64,000 nucleotides of DNA, from positions 1 through 64,000 of the forward strand of contig CAZKRM010000002.1 in NCBI GenBank assembly GCA_964555285.1, written 5' to 3'. Below the pieces are notes generated by a model, which saw only the letters and a program-made list of their open reading frames with translations, was not told where the DNA came from and did not search any database. The stretch is from JBBIQV01 sp964555285 (GTDB taxonomy: Bacteria > Nitrospirota > Nitrospiria > Nitrospirales > Nitrospiraceae). The translations under genes and the position numbers were made by a program. This document shows positions 25,401 through 34,771 of this stretch, one piece after another (position 1 is the first letter of the stretch; the number at the start of each line of letters is the position of its first letter).

Positions 25401-26792
25401 ATGATGTTCGCATTCACCTGGTCCCCCGATACCCTCTGGGTCTTGATGCAAAAAGCCTGGTGGTTCCTGGTCGTACTCGGCGTCCTCGTCGCGTTCCACG
25501 AGCTCGGACACTTTTTGGCTGCCCGCTGGGTGGGCGTGAAAGTCTTGAAATTCTCCCTCGGGTTCGGCCCGAAGATTTTCGGGCGCCAGGTCGGCGAAAC
25601 CGAATACCTGCTCTCGGCCGTTCCCTTAGGCGGATACGTCAAACTCTTCGGCGAAGACGAAACGGAAGCGGCCACCCCGGAAGACCGGCGGCAATCATTC
25701 GCCCATCAAGGATTGTGGGGGAAAGTGTTGATCGTGGCAGCCGGACCTGGTTTCAACTTCATTCTGGCCTATCTCATTTTTGCCGGATGGCTCTCGACGG
25801 GATCGCCCTTGTTCGTCCCGACCTTCCGCGACCTCAGCCCGGACATTGAGGCACTCGTGCCCGGTTCACCGGCATCCTCAGCCGGCATGGAGATCGGCGA
25901 CCACATTACCAAGGTCAATGGGAAAGAAATTTCCACGAGGACAGAATTACTGGATGCGGTGGCTCACAGCAAAGGGGAAGCCATTTCACTGGAGATTAAA
26001 CGCGGGACACAAGTAAAACCGCTCTCTGTCATCCCGGTTCCCACACAAAGCCAGCCGTCCTCACCCGATGAGCCCCTGTATACGATCGGGGTCGAGGAAA
26101 CGCCTCCTTTGGTCACTTCCGTCATGCACGGCCTCCCGGCATCCACAGCAGGATTCCAGGCGGGAGATCGAGTCATTGGTATTGAAGGCCAACCGATCTA
26201 TACCTGGCTTCAGATGACGGCGATTGTACGGGATAGCCCGAATAAATCGCTGCATATTGATGTGCTGCGCAATGGCCGGCGCATCCCATTAGTCGTCACC
26301 CCAAGCTCAGAGAAAGCGACCGTCAACGGCCAATCCGTGGAAGTAGGAAAGATCGGCATCTCAGGACCCGGCCGTTCGCTCATGCATGCGGACAATCCTC
26401 TCCAGGCCGTCTACCAAGGACTTGACGCCACCTGGGGATGGACCGAACTCACTGCCGTCGGACTTTACAAGATGGTTGTCGGAGACATTTCGAGTAAAAA
26501 TATCGGCGGCCCGTTGACGATCGCCAATATTTCCGGAGAAGCAGCCTCCCAGGGAGCCTCCAGCGTCGTCTTCCTGATCGCCATTTTGAGCATCAATCTT
26601 GGCGTGCTGAATTTGCTTCCGATTCCGATTCTGGACGGAGGACACTTGCTCTTTTTCCTCATCGAAGGCATTCTGCGGAAACCGCTCGGCGACCGGCAGC
26701 GGGAAATTGCGCAACAAGCCGGGCTGGTCCTATTGGTTGGCGTGATGATCTTTGCCTTTTGGAATGACCTCGAACGTATCTTCCTCCGTTAA
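25401..26792 (+). CDS. rseP: Site-2 protease RseP
   Basis: Inner-membrane zinc metalloprotease that cleaves anti-sigma factors and remnant signal peptides. 463 residues. The zinc motif HELGH (33-37) is in the first membrane helix, two PDZ domains occupy about 105-290 (SSAGMEIGDHITKVNGKEI; TAGFQAGDRVIGIEGQPI), and the third zinc ligand is in NLLPIPILDGGHLLF. I prefer the ATG at 25401 (or 25404) over a TTG at 25389. Its presence in an operon with uppS, cdsA and dxr is widespread in bacteria. Confidence 0.95.
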   Translation: MMFAFTWSPDTLWVLMQKAWWFLVVLGVLVAFHELGHFLAARWVGVKVLKFSLGFGPKIFGRQVGETEYLLSAVPLGGYVKLFGEDETEAATPEDRRQSFAHQGLWGKVLIVAAGPGFNFILAYLIFAGWLSTGSPLFVPTFRDLSPDIEALVPGSPASSAGMEIGDHITKVNGKEISTRTELLDAVAHSKGEAISLEIKRGTQVKPLSVIPVPTQSQPSSPDEPLYTIGVEETPPLVTSVMHGLPASTAGFQAGDRVIGIEGQPIYTWLQMTAIVRDSPNKSLHIDVLRNGRRIPLVVTPSSEKATVNGQSVEVGKIGISGPGRSLMHADNPLQAVYQGLDATWGWTELTAVGLYKMVVGDISSKNIGGPLTIANISGEAASQGASSVVFLIAILSINLGVLNLLPIPILDGGHLLFFLIEGILRKPLGDRQREIAQQAGLVLLVGVMIFAFWNDLERIFLR

Positions 26793-26798
26793 CACCCT

Positions 26799-28523
26799 AT
26801 GAAAACATCGCAACTCCTGATCCCTACGTTACGGGAAGCCCCCGGTGAGGCTGAAACGGTCAGCCACCGGCTCATGCTGCGCGCCGGGTTGATTCGAAAG
26901 GTCGCGTCCGGCATCTACACCTATCTTCCCCTCGGCCTGCGTGTCATCCGCAAGGTAGAACAGATCATTCGTGACGAAATGAACCGCGCCGGAGCACAGG
27001 AACTCCTGATGCCCATGGCCTCGCCGGCCGAACTCTGGAAAGAAACCGGCCGATGGGACTTTTACGGAAAAGAGCTGTTGCGCTTCAAAGACCGGCACGA
27101 ACGGGATTTCTGCCTGGGCCCCACGCATGAAGAAATCATCACCGATCTATTTCGGCGGGAAGTGAAATCCTACCGGCAACTTCCACTGAACTTCTATCAA
27201 ATCCAAACCAAGTTTCGCGATGAGATCCGTCCGCGCTTCGGCCTGATGCGGGGCCGCGAGTTCTTAATGAAAGACGCCTACAGCTTCGACCGCGATGATG
27301 CCGGAGCGCGCGAAAACTATCAAAAGATGTACGACGCCTACCACCGGATCTTTACCCGATGCGGCCTCACATTTAGAGCCGTCGAAGCGGACACCGGGCT
27401 TATCGGAGGTAACTCCTCGCATGAGTTCATGGTCCTCGCAGAGACCGGCGAAGAAACGGTGGTGTATAGCGACAGCGGCGCGTTCGCCGCCAATGTCGAA
27501 CGCGCCGATGTTTTGCCGCCTGAACGCGTTGAGGCCGACGCCGCTCTGCCCATCCGCACAGTTTCAACACCGAATTGCCGCAGCATCGAAGAAGTGACCG
27601 CCTTTCTGAAGGTTCCGTCACACCGTCTTGTGAAAACTCTCTTGTATTCGACCGGAAAAGAAACGGTTGCCGTGCTGGTGCGCGGCGATCATGCGGTCAA
27701 CGAGATCAAGCTCAAGAAAGCCTTGGGAGTTCCTGAAATTGAATTGGCGGGACCCGCAACGGTTGAGAAAGCCACCGGCGCACCGGTCGGATTTGCCGGG
27801 CCTGTCGGCCTCAAGGGAATCAGAATATTTGCGGATCAGGCCATCCCCGCCCTCAAGAACGTGGTGGTCGGAGGCAACCAGATCGACACCCACTACGTCG
27901 ATGCGAATTGGGGCCGCGACTTTACCGCCGATCAGATCCTCGATCTTCGGAATGCCCAGGCCGGCGATCCCTCACCGAAAAAAGACGGCATCCTGAAAGC
28001 CACCAAGGGAATAGAAGTCGGCCACGTCTTCATGCTCGGCACAAAATACAGCCAGACGATGAACGCGACATTTCTGGACCCGCAAGGAAAAGAATGCCTC
28101 GCCGTCATGGGCTGCTATGGGATCGGCGTTGGGCGGTCCGCAGCAGCTTCCATTGAACAGAACCACGATGATCGCGGAATTATTTGGCCGTACCCGATTG
28201 CCCCGTTTCACATTCACCTGATCCCCGTCAGCCAATCGGACAAGACCAACGAGATGACCGTTCGTCTCTATGCCGAACTACAGGCAGCGGGATTCGAAGT
28301 CCTCTGGGATGATCGCGACGATCGGGCCGGTGTCAAATTCAATGATGCCGATCTCATCGGCGCCCCATTCCAGGTCGTCGTCGGAGACAAAGGTCTCGCG
28401 GACGGTGTCGTCGAGGTGAAAGTTCGGCGCACCGGCATCAAGACCCGCGTCACTCCCACTGAACTCGTTCAGCATCTCCGTAGCGCTGTCCCTCACATCG
28501 ATGGCGCTCCGGCTTCTCGCTGA
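26799..28523 (+). CDS. proS: Prolyl-tRNA synthetase
   Basis: Class II synthetase of the long bacterial type with an inserted editing domain, 574 residues. Motif 2 reads FRDEIRPRFGLMRGREFLM, the editing domain lies about 225-385, motif 3 is CYGIGVGRSAAASIEQNHDD and the anticodon-binding domain is the final 110 residues (YAELQAAGFEVLWDDRDDR). It starts six bases after rseP and closes the operon. Confidence 0.97.
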   Translation: MKTSQLLIPTLREAPGEAETVSHRLMLRAGLIRKVASGIYTYLPLGLRVIRKVEQIIRDEMNRAGAQELLMPMASPAELWKETGRWDFYGKELLRFKDRHERDFCLGPTHEEIITDLFRREVKSYRQLPLNFYQIQTKFRDEIRPRFGLMRGREFLMKDAYSFDRDDAGARENYQKMYDAYHRIFTRCGLTFRAVEADTGLIGGNSSHEFMVLAETGEETVVYSDSGAFAANVERADVLPPERVEADAALPIRTVSTPNCRSIEEVTAFLKVPSHRLVKTLLYSTGKETVAVLVRGDHAVNEIKLKKALGVPEIELAGPATVEKATGAPVGFAGPVGLKGIRIFADQAIPALKNVVVGGNQIDTHYVDANWGRDFTADQILDLRNAQAGDPSPKKDGILKATKGIEVGHVFMLGTKYSQTMNATFLDPQGKECLAVMGCYGIGVGRSAAASIEQNHDDRGIIWPYPIAPFHIHLIPVSQSDKTNEMTVRLYAELQAAGFEVLWDDRDDRAGVKFNDADLIGAPFQVVVGDKGLADGVVEVKVRRTGIKTRVTPTELVQHLRSAVPHIDGAPASR

Positions 28524-28710
28524 TTCATACTCCTTCAACAGCGGCTAGACTCGCACATAACAAACTTCCCTTTTCCTTGCCTTCTCATTCGATTGGGCTA
28601 CACTCTCTCTCTAGAGAGACCGCCGCATCATAACCGGCACTCGCAGCCATCAGATCGCTGCCACGCCTCGACTACATCGGATCAAGAGCTGAGCAAAGAG
28701 GAAATCAGGA

Positions 28711-31041
28711 ATGCAGGCCAAGCCGATGCCCAATAATCTTCAGGAGCTGCAACAAAAAGGCGAGTTCGCAGAACACGTCAGGAAGATCACCGCTCAAATT
28801 AACGCGGCCAGCGATCTCGACCAAATTCTCCTCGACCTGCACAAAGATATCCTGGGCCTGTTCGACGCTGAGGACCTCACCCTCTTTGCATTCGACTCAG
28901 ACAAGAAAGAAATCTTTTCCAAAGCCCTTCAAGTCGATGGCGTCCAAGAAGTCCGCATTCCTATCTCAGAACAAAGCCTCGCGGGTTTTTGCGCAAAATA
29001 CCTCCGCCCGGTCAATATCGCCGATGCCTATAATATGGCCGAGCTTCAAGGCATCCACCCGGCCCTGCTTCATGATACCTCCTACGACAAAAGCACAGGC
29101 TTCAAGACCAAACAGGTCTTGACCTACCCGATTGTCGCCGACAACAAATACCTCATGGGCGTTCTCCAGCTGCTGAATAAGAAAAGCGGCAGCCGCTTTA
29201 CCAGAAAAGATGAAGAGTCGGTCGCCGAGATCGCCAAGGCCCTCGGCATTGCATTTTTCAACTTACGAAAGTCCACCAAAAAAAATCCCACAAAATTCGA
29301 CCACCTCATCGGCAGCGGGAAAATTACGCAGAACGAGCTGGAAAACGTCCTCGCCGAGGCCCGCAAAGGCACCAGCGATCTCGAAAGCATCTTGATCGAA
29401 AAGTATAAGGTGCCGAAACTCGACATCGGAAAATCATTCGCTCAATTCTACAAGTGTCCCTATATCGAATTCAGCGAGCGTACCCTGGTCGACATCGAAC
29501 TCCTCAAGAACCTGAACGTCGACTACCTGAGAAAAAATCATTGGATGCCGCTGAAACGCGATCGCACCGCCATTGAGATTCTGACCGATGATCCCGGCGA
29601 CCTCGACCGGGTTCAAGACATTAAACGAACATTCCCCGGCTTAAACATCCGCTTCGCGGTCAGCCTGCGGCGGGACATTGCCCAGTTCCTGGCGTCCGCC
29701 ACCGGCCAAAGCGATGCTGGAGGAGGCGGCGGAGGCCGCAAACTCGACGAAAACGTCTCAGACATTCTCGGAGAACTCGTCACCGAAGCCCAAGCCGAAG
29801 CCCTGGAAGATGCGTCGGCAGGGGGCGGGCTTGATGAAAACGACAGCGCCATCGTTCGTCTTGCCAACCAGATTATCGCCGACGCCTTCCGACAAAACGC
29901 CTCGGATATTCACATCGAGCCCTACGGGGAAAAACGCGAGACACTCGTCCGGTTCCGTGTCGACGGCGATTGCTTCGAATACATGAAAATCCCCCAGAGC
30001 TATCGGCGCGCCATCGTGTCCCGCTTGAAAATCATGGCCAGCCTGGACATCGCCGAACGTCGCAAGCCCCAAGACGGAAAAATCAAGTTCAAACTCAGCG
30101 AGACGAAAGAGATTGAGCTCCGCGTCGCGACCATTCCGACATCCGGGTATAACGAAGATGTCGTCATGCGCATCTTGGCGGCCAGTGAACCCTTGCCGCT
30201 CGACAAAATGGGGTTCTCGGACCGCAATCTTAAAGGCATTAAAGATATTTCGGAAAAGCCCTACGGCATCATCCTCTGCGTCGGGCCGACCGGATCAGGA
30301 AAAACAACCACACTCCATTCCGTACTGGGAAACATCAACACTCCTGACATTAAGATCTGGACCGCAGAAGACCCCGTCGAAATTACCCAATATGGCCTGC
30401 GCCAGGTCCAAGTTCAGCCCAAGATCGGCTTCACCTTCGCCAATGCGATGCGGGCATTCCTCCGCGCCGATCCGGATGTCATCATGGTCGGAGAAATGCG
30501 CGATAAAGAAACGGCCGATACCGGCATCGAGGCCTCACTCACCGGCCACTTAGTGCTCAGCACCTTGCACACCAACAGCGCCGTGGAAACGGTCACCCGC
30601 CTCCTGGACATGGGTTGCGACCCATTCAGCTTTGCCGACGCCATGCTCGGCGTGCTCGCCCAACGGTTGGCTCGTCGCATCTGTAAAGATTGCAAGGAGC
30701 AGTATCTCGGCACGCCGGAAGAATACGAAGAGCTTCGGCAGGGCTATGGCGCCGAGCGCTGGGACAAACTTGGCATTAAGCAAGACACCACGTTCCGTCT
30801 CTCGCGCGGAAAAGGCTGCGAAGTCTGTAATCGCTCCGGCTATAAAGGACGCGTAGCGCTTCACGAACTCCTGCTCGGATCAGACAACATTAAGCGCATG
30901 ATCCAACAGAAAGCCCGCACTGAAGACATGCTCCACTGCGCAATGGATGAAGGCATGACGACCCTCGTCCAGGACGGCATTCAGAAAGTATTACTCGGTC
31001 AAACGTCCTACAAAGAAGTCAAAGCCGTCGCTATCAAGTAG
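28711..31041 (+). CDS. pilB: PilB/GspE-type assembly ATPase with N-terminal GAF domain
   Basis: A 776-residue secretion/pilus-extension ATPase. Residues about 18-190 form a GAF domain (DAEDLTLFAFDSDKKEI...LMGVLQLLNKKSGSRF) not found in standard PilB. Residues about 195-340 are a MshEN-type N-domain, then a Gly-rich linker (345-352), and the ATPase from about 385: Asp box (ASDIHIEPY), Walker A GPTGSGKTTT (525-534), Walker B region RADPDVIMVGEMRD, His box TGHLVLSTLHTNSA, and a tetra-Cys zinc site (CKDC, CEVC). GAGGAAATCAGGA before the ATG supports the start. No other pilus gene is near. Two PilZ genes are convergent with it. Confidence 0.92.
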   Translation: MQAKPMPNNLQELQQKGEFAEHVRKITAQINAASDLDQILLDLHKDILGLFDAEDLTLFAFDSDKKEIFSKALQVDGVQEVRIPISEQSLAGFCAKYLRPVNIADAYNMAELQGIHPALLHDTSYDKSTGFKTKQVLTYPIVADNKYLMGVLQLLNKKSGSRFTRKDEESVAEIAKALGIAFFNLRKSTKKNPTKFDHLIGSGKITQNELENVLAEARKGTSDLESILIEKYKVPKLDIGKSFAQFYKCPYIEFSERTLVDIELLKNLNVDYLRKNHWMPLKRDRTAIEILTDDPGDLDRVQDIKRTFPGLNIRFAVSLRRDIAQFLASATGQSDAGGGGGGRKLDENVSDILGELVTEAQAEALEDASAGGGLDENDSAIVRLANQIIADAFRQNASDIHIEPYGEKRETLVRFRVDGDCFEYMKIPQSYRRAIVSRLKIMASLDIAERRKPQDGKIKFKLSETKEIELRVATIPTSGYNEDVVMRILAASEPLPLDKMGFSDRNLKGIKDISEKPYGIILCVGPTGSGKTTTLHSVLGNINTPDIKIWTAEDPVEITQYGLRQVQVQPKIGFTFANAMRAFLRADPDVIMVGEMRDKETADTGIEASLTGHLVLSTLHTNSAVETVTRLLDMGCDPFSFADAMLGVLAQRLARRICKDCKEQYLGTPEEYEELRQGYGAERWDKLGIKQDTTFRLSRGKGCEVCNRSGYKGRVALHELLLGSDNIKRMIQQKARTEDMLHCAMDEGMTTLVQDGIQKVLLGQTSYKEVKAVAIK

Positions 31042-31058
31042 GACGACGGCCTCCTCAT

Positions 31059-31090
31059 GCGGAGCCGCTTGTGCGCACAAGCGGCTCCGC
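31059..31090 (+). terminator. Perfect palindrome after pilB, probable terminator
   Basis: A 32-base perfect palindrome begins 17 bases after the pilB stop and can fold to a GC-rich hairpin of about 14 pairs. It lacks a clear T-run; it could serve both strands, since the PilZ genes converge on it. Confidence 0.6.
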
Positions 31091-31226
31091 AATCCCCTCC
31101 CCCACTTTCTGCATTCGACAAAATCAGGTACACCAGCCCCTCTCTGTGCGTCGGTACCGAAGCTTCTCCTTTTGCCCATCTTTTTTTCCGCCTCAGGCTG
31201 TGAGACGGCCGGGTTACGGTTGAATC

Positions 31227-31646
31227 CTAACGAGACCGCAGTTCGGATGTGGCAGTAGCTGGAGGCAGAGTCGAAGCATGGGTTTCACGGTTGACACACT
31301 TGCCTAACCGTGTGACCGCGATCGGTGACAGTAAAGAGAACTCGACCCCGAAGACGGAATCCTTCACCCATCGAACCGTCGCCCGATCGATAAACGTCGA
31401 TACCCGCTGGTGCGGCAATCGTAAACTGATCGCAATCTCATCACCCGGAGCCAGCGCTGCCTCACTCAACATTCTGGCGCCCGCAACTGAGAGATCGCAC
31501 ACCACGCCAAGACCGCCCCGATTGACCGTCGCCCATTTCTTCAGTCCGACCAAGGCATAGGAGCAAGGAAATGGGGCGGCAACACGCATGCGTGGGTTTC
31601 GCCGCCGCGAGAAGAGCTCGTTTGTAGAGACACGGGACATCGACAA
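31227..31646 (-). CDS. PilZ-domain protein 1
   Basis: Single PilZ domain, 139 residues, predicted to bind c-di-GMP. The binding residues are visible as RRRNPRMRV (the RxxxR motif, about 15-23) and DLSVAGARML (D/NxSxxG, about 51-60). The remainder is a beta barrel ending about residue 110, followed by a Ser/Thr-rich tail. It lies 12 bases downstream of a second PilZ gene on the same strand and is likely cotranscribed. Its natural target is unknown; the convergent PilB is a candidate. Confidence 0.85.
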   Translation of the reverse strand: MSMSRVSTNELFSRRRNPRMRVAAPFPCSYALVGLKKWATVNRGGLGVVCDLSVAGARMLSEAALAPGDEIAISLRLPHQRVSTFIDRATVRWVKDSVFGVEFSLLSPIAVTRLGKCVNRETHASTLPPATATSELRSR

Positions 31647-31658
31647 GGCCGACCTCGC

Positions 31659-32039
31659 TTATCTGATCCCTTTTGAGAACACCGTCATATATCGTCGAAG
31701 TCGTCCATGGGAGGCACTCGACAACCGCTGAAAGGCCAGTCCGTATATCTGATCCTTCGCCCAGCGAACCGTGGCCACAGCGATTTCCGCAGGAGCCGCT
31801 TGCCGCGGCAACCGAACCAGCAACGACACCTGATCGCCGGGCTTGATCGGTGCCTCTGTACTCACCCGCATCCCCCGCAATGAAAGGTCGTACACGACAC
31901 CCGGCCCATGAACAGACTTTCCAAACCAGCGCTGCTCATCACGCCAGGCAAGCTCACAGGCAATTGGGGTGGGAATACGCACTCGAGGGTGCCGACGAAA
32001 CTTGTTCAGCATCGAAGGGCGTGATGTGCTCGTCGGCAT
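31659..32039 (-). CDS. PilZ-domain protein 2
   Basis: Single PilZ domain, 126 residues, paralogous to the next gene downstream. RRHPRVRI (about 15-22) and DLSLRGMRV (about 51-59) give the c-di-GMP contacts; VVYDLSLRG and WAKDQIYGLAF match the equivalent strands in its neighbour (VVCDLSVAG, WVKDSVFGVEF). First gene of the two-gene PilZ unit. Confidence 0.85.
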   Translation of the reverse strand: MPTSTSRPSMLNKFRRHPRVRIPTPIACELAWRDEQRWFGKSVHGPGVVYDLSLRGMRVSTEAPIKPGDQVSLLVRLPRQAAPAEIAVATVRWAKDQIYGLAFQRLSSASHGRLRRYMTVFSKGIR

Positions 32040-32274
32040 GCTTGAAACCTCTCAGCTGACTGTATCCCACCCTCTTCTCCCCACAAATACTTTTTTTGAA
32101 ACTCGCCATCCTCCATGATTCTGCCCTGCCCCTCACGCTGAGAAACCCATGCGACAGCAGACCTGAAGGCCACATGAACCCGGCAGGAAATTCCCCCTGA
32201 GGGAACAATATTCTCAGCCCTTCGCAAACCCATCGACAATTGCTTCAATCGGCGCGCATCTCCTACACACCATA

Positions 32275-33582
32275 GTGGCACGAAAGTTGGACATGATGCC
32301 GCCCATGATCATCCAGCAGGCCATTCAACTGTTGACTAAGGACGTTGCCCCTCTGGGCGCTCTCTCCGCTCCTCTTATCAGCTGGTACGGCTCTGCGGGT
32401 CTGACGATATTCTTCCTCTGGCAAGTCGCTCGGCTGTATCGGCTATCGACACAGGCCGCGCAACCGTTCGCGCGTGTGACGCGCCGCTTAGATCTACTGG
32501 CCCAAGAACGCCTGCAACTCAACCAGGACGGTTTGACACTCCACCCTCCAGGAGCCTTAAAAAGTAGGGCCCACGAACCGCCGCCACATTTGGACCGACG
32601 GGACGGAAAAGACTTTCAAGTCATCGATACGACATTTCTGCGAGAACCCTGGCTATCCCCTGCCTGGAAGCAATATCGAAAGACGCTCGTGACGGAACAG
32701 GTCGCCTGGTACATCGAACCCCGCATATTTAGTTCCCGTTCCGCTCAGGAACTCTTCTCGCTCGAAACCATCTTTCGCGGAAAGCTGAATCTCGCCTGGT
32801 ATCAACAAGTGCCGTCCCTCCTGACAGGGATCGGCCTCCTGTTCACGTTTATCGCGCTACTCGTAGGCCTCAGCAAGCTACACGCCGACGGTCACAGCAT
32901 TGCCGGGATTCAAGGCCTCATCAACGGGCTTGCCGGAAAATTTCTGACCTCGATCGTCGGGCTCGTCTGCGCAACCGTCTTTACCCTGATAGAAAAACCA
33001 TTCATGTTTCGCTTATTCTCAGCCCATCAGCAGTGCACCCACTTGATCGATGACCTGTTTCCAAGAAAAACACTCGAACAGATACTTGAAGGAATGACGG
33101 GAACCCTTCGTCGGCCCTCTTCGCTGGAACAGGAATCGAAATATGCTCCCCCCATTCCCTATGCACAGCCAGCAACCGACACACTCACCCAGCCCTTGAA
33201 GGCGATGACAAAATCGGTGGATGCGCTGACGCAGGAAATTCGTGCGCACCTACAGGCCGAGAACTCACCGCCGGCTATCTATCCGATCGACTCCATCGCC
33301 AAAACTTTTGCTCCGCTCATCCAACAACTCACACTCGCATTGGCGCGACTGCCTCAACAATCGGAATCGCCACCAGCCCAGCGTTTCTCTTCACCCCAAG
33401 GGATCGATGATCTGGTGGATGACTTGACCGCCAGAATCACTCAGACGCCCCATCCCACAACGGGAGCGCCGGTTCGCCAACCCCAAGGATGGCTGCAGCG
33501 GCTCCGCACCTCAACACACCGACTCGCGCCTCTTTCAGCAATCACACAGAGTAGAACTCACAAATCCCGTGATCCACGATAA
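32275..33582 (+). CDS. ZorA-like (MotA/ExbB/TolQ family) membrane protein
   Basis: A 435-residue protein with three predicted transmembrane helices: about 33-53, 182-201 (VPSLLTGIGLLFTFIALLVGL) and 221-240 (AGKFLTSIVGLVCATVFTLIE). The last two carry the MotA/TolQ/ExbB pattern. Between helices 1 and 2 lies a cytoplasmic domain of about 125 residues, and a long tail of about 190 residues follows, with a coiled-coil-like region. This layout and the next gene, a MotB/OmpA-like protein, match ZorA-ZorB pairs better than MotA, ExbB or TolQ. The GTG at 32275 is the first start; ATG at 32293 is an alternative. No ZorC, ZorD or ZorE partner is present. Confidence 0.72.
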   Translation: MARKLDMMPPMIIQQAIQLLTKDVAPLGALSAPLISWYGSAGLTIFFLWQVARLYRLSTQAAQPFARVTRRLDLLAQERLQLNQDGLTLHPPGALKSRAHEPPPHLDRRDGKDFQVIDTTFLREPWLSPAWKQYRKTLVTEQVAWYIEPRIFSSRSAQELFSLETIFRGKLNLAWYQQVPSLLTGIGLLFTFIALLVGLSKLHADGHSIAGIQGLINGLAGKFLTSIVGLVCATVFTLIEKPFMFRLFSAHQQCTHLIDDLFPRKTLEQILEGMTGTLRRPSSLEQESKYAPPIPYAQPATDTLTQPLKAMTKSVDALTQEIRAHLQAENSPPAIYPIDSIAKTFAPLIQQLTLALARLPQQSESPPAQRFSSPQGIDDLVDDLTARITQTPHPTTGAPVRQPQGWLQRLRTSTHRLAPLSAITQSRTHKSRDPR

Positions 33583-33623
33583 TAGGTCTCCGGCCTTCCT
33601 AAACCACGGAGAAGACGTTCCAC

Positions 33624-34358
33624 ATGCACCCGAATAACCCCGGTTCCCATTCGACGATTTCCCACACGACGACCAATGGGCTCATGGACTTGATGACCTC
33701 GCTCGCCATTATTTTCGTCCTACTCCTTGCGGCATCGCTCGCGCCACAAGCCGCCCAAGACGCTCCGACAGACACACCAACGCCTCCTCAGACTACCGTC
33801 TCCGATCCCGCAACGCCGCTCACGAGTAACGTTCAAACCTTACTGTACGAGCACTTCGCACAATTCGGACTTTCCGTGGACAACGACCCCCATGATCCGC
33901 TTCTCCTGCGAATCGTCATTCCCGAAGACCTGCTCAATTTCGAGTCTGGGAAAAGCACCTTGACCATACAAGCAGATCGGTTTCTCACCGACATGATGCC
34001 TCGCTATGCCGTCCTTGTATGCGGGCAGCTCGAGTCTCACGTCGACTCAGTCGTGATCGAGGGACACACCGACGACCGCGGCGGCGACGCGATGAACTTG
34101 CGATTGAGTCAGGAACGTTCCTTCCGTGTGATGACGAAAGGCCTCGAGGCCATCGAACGTGTAGAGCCAACCGTTTCACCCTGCTTTCAACGGTTGACGT
34201 CTGCCAGCGGTCGAGGCCGGCAAGATCTCATCTCTCATCCTACGACCGGAGTGGATCGGGACAAGAGCCGACGCGTCATTTTCAAACTGCGCCTTCGGGC
34301 CACCCCGACACCACGCACTCTCCCACACACGTCCGAGTCGATCGAGATGCCGCTTTGA
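33624..34358 (+). CDS. ZorB-like (MotB/OmpA family) protein
   Basis: A 244-residue protein with one N-terminal membrane helix (about 20-40: LMDLMTSLAIIFVLLLAASL) that starts with Asp22, the position of the ion-binding Asp in MotB and ZorB. A Pro/Thr-rich linker follows, then an OmpA-like peptidoglycan-binding domain (about 75-230) with GHTDDRG (147-153) and NLRLSQERSFRV (158-169). With the preceding gene it should form a stator-like proton- or sodium-driven complex anchored to peptidoglycan. GGAGAAGACG lies before the ATG. Confidence 0.78.
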   Translation: MHPNNPGSHSTISHTTTNGLMDLMTSLAIIFVLLLAASLAPQAAQDAPTDTPTPPQTTVSDPATPLTSNVQTLLYEHFAQFGLSVDNDPHDPLLLRIVIPEDLLNFESGKSTLTIQADRFLTDMMPRYAVLVCGQLESHVDSVVIEGHTDDRGGDAMNLRLSQERSFRVMTKGLEAIERVEPTVSPCFQRLTSASGRGRQDLISHPTTGVDRDKSRRVIFKLRLRATPTPRTLPHTSESIEMPL

Positions 34359-34574
34359 CTGAGTCTCCGCATCGTGGTACGGTACATCACGATCTTCGAG
34401 AGGCAGCTACAGGCTCTCCTTCACGCCGTACCCTATCAAGATGTCGGTTCGCGTGAGTGAGATAGGTGGTTCCACACAGAATCGGCTGCGTGTCTGTGCC
34501 CCGGCCGATACCAGCACTATCTCACTGACGAGACGACCAAGGAGGACACTATCGCACGCGCAGGAAAAACAACG

Positions 34575-34739
34575 ATGGCGAAACGGGACCGTGAGAAGTC
34601 GCTTCAAACGAAGCGAAAAGAAAAGGAAGAAAAACGTGCGCAGCGAAAAGGCGAAAAAGACGACCGCACGTCGATTCCTGCGGGAGAAGATCCTGATTTG
34701 GAAGGTTTGCAGTGGGGGCCGCAGCCGCCCCTGTATTAG
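34575..34739 (+). CDS. Small highly basic protein (copy 1)
   Basis: A 54-residue Lys/Arg/Glu-rich protein, MAKRDREKSLQTKRKEKEEK in its first part, ending GEDPDLEGLQWGPQPPLY. It is paralogous to the 62-residue protein at 40101: both have a charged helix, RAQRK, and an EDPDLxG motif. A strong AAGGAGG (34539-34545) sits five bases before an in-frame ATC (34551), suggesting the original start codon was there and was lost; the ATG at 34575 would then have poor initiation. A different overlapping frame from 34441 looks random. Confidence 0.6.
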   Translation: MAKRDREKSLQTKRKEKEEKRAQRKGEKDDRTSIPAGEDPDLEGLQWGPQPPLY

Positions 34740-34742
34740 CAC

Positions 34743-34760
34743 GGGCCGTCTAGACGGCCC
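34743..34760 (+). terminator. Palindrome between convergent genes
   Basis: Perfect 18-base palindrome GGGCCGTCTAGACGGCCC directly after the small basic gene and before the end of the convergent minus-strand gene; probable bidirectional stop without a T-run. Confidence 0.5.
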
Positions 34761-34771
34761 GCGCATGCTCC

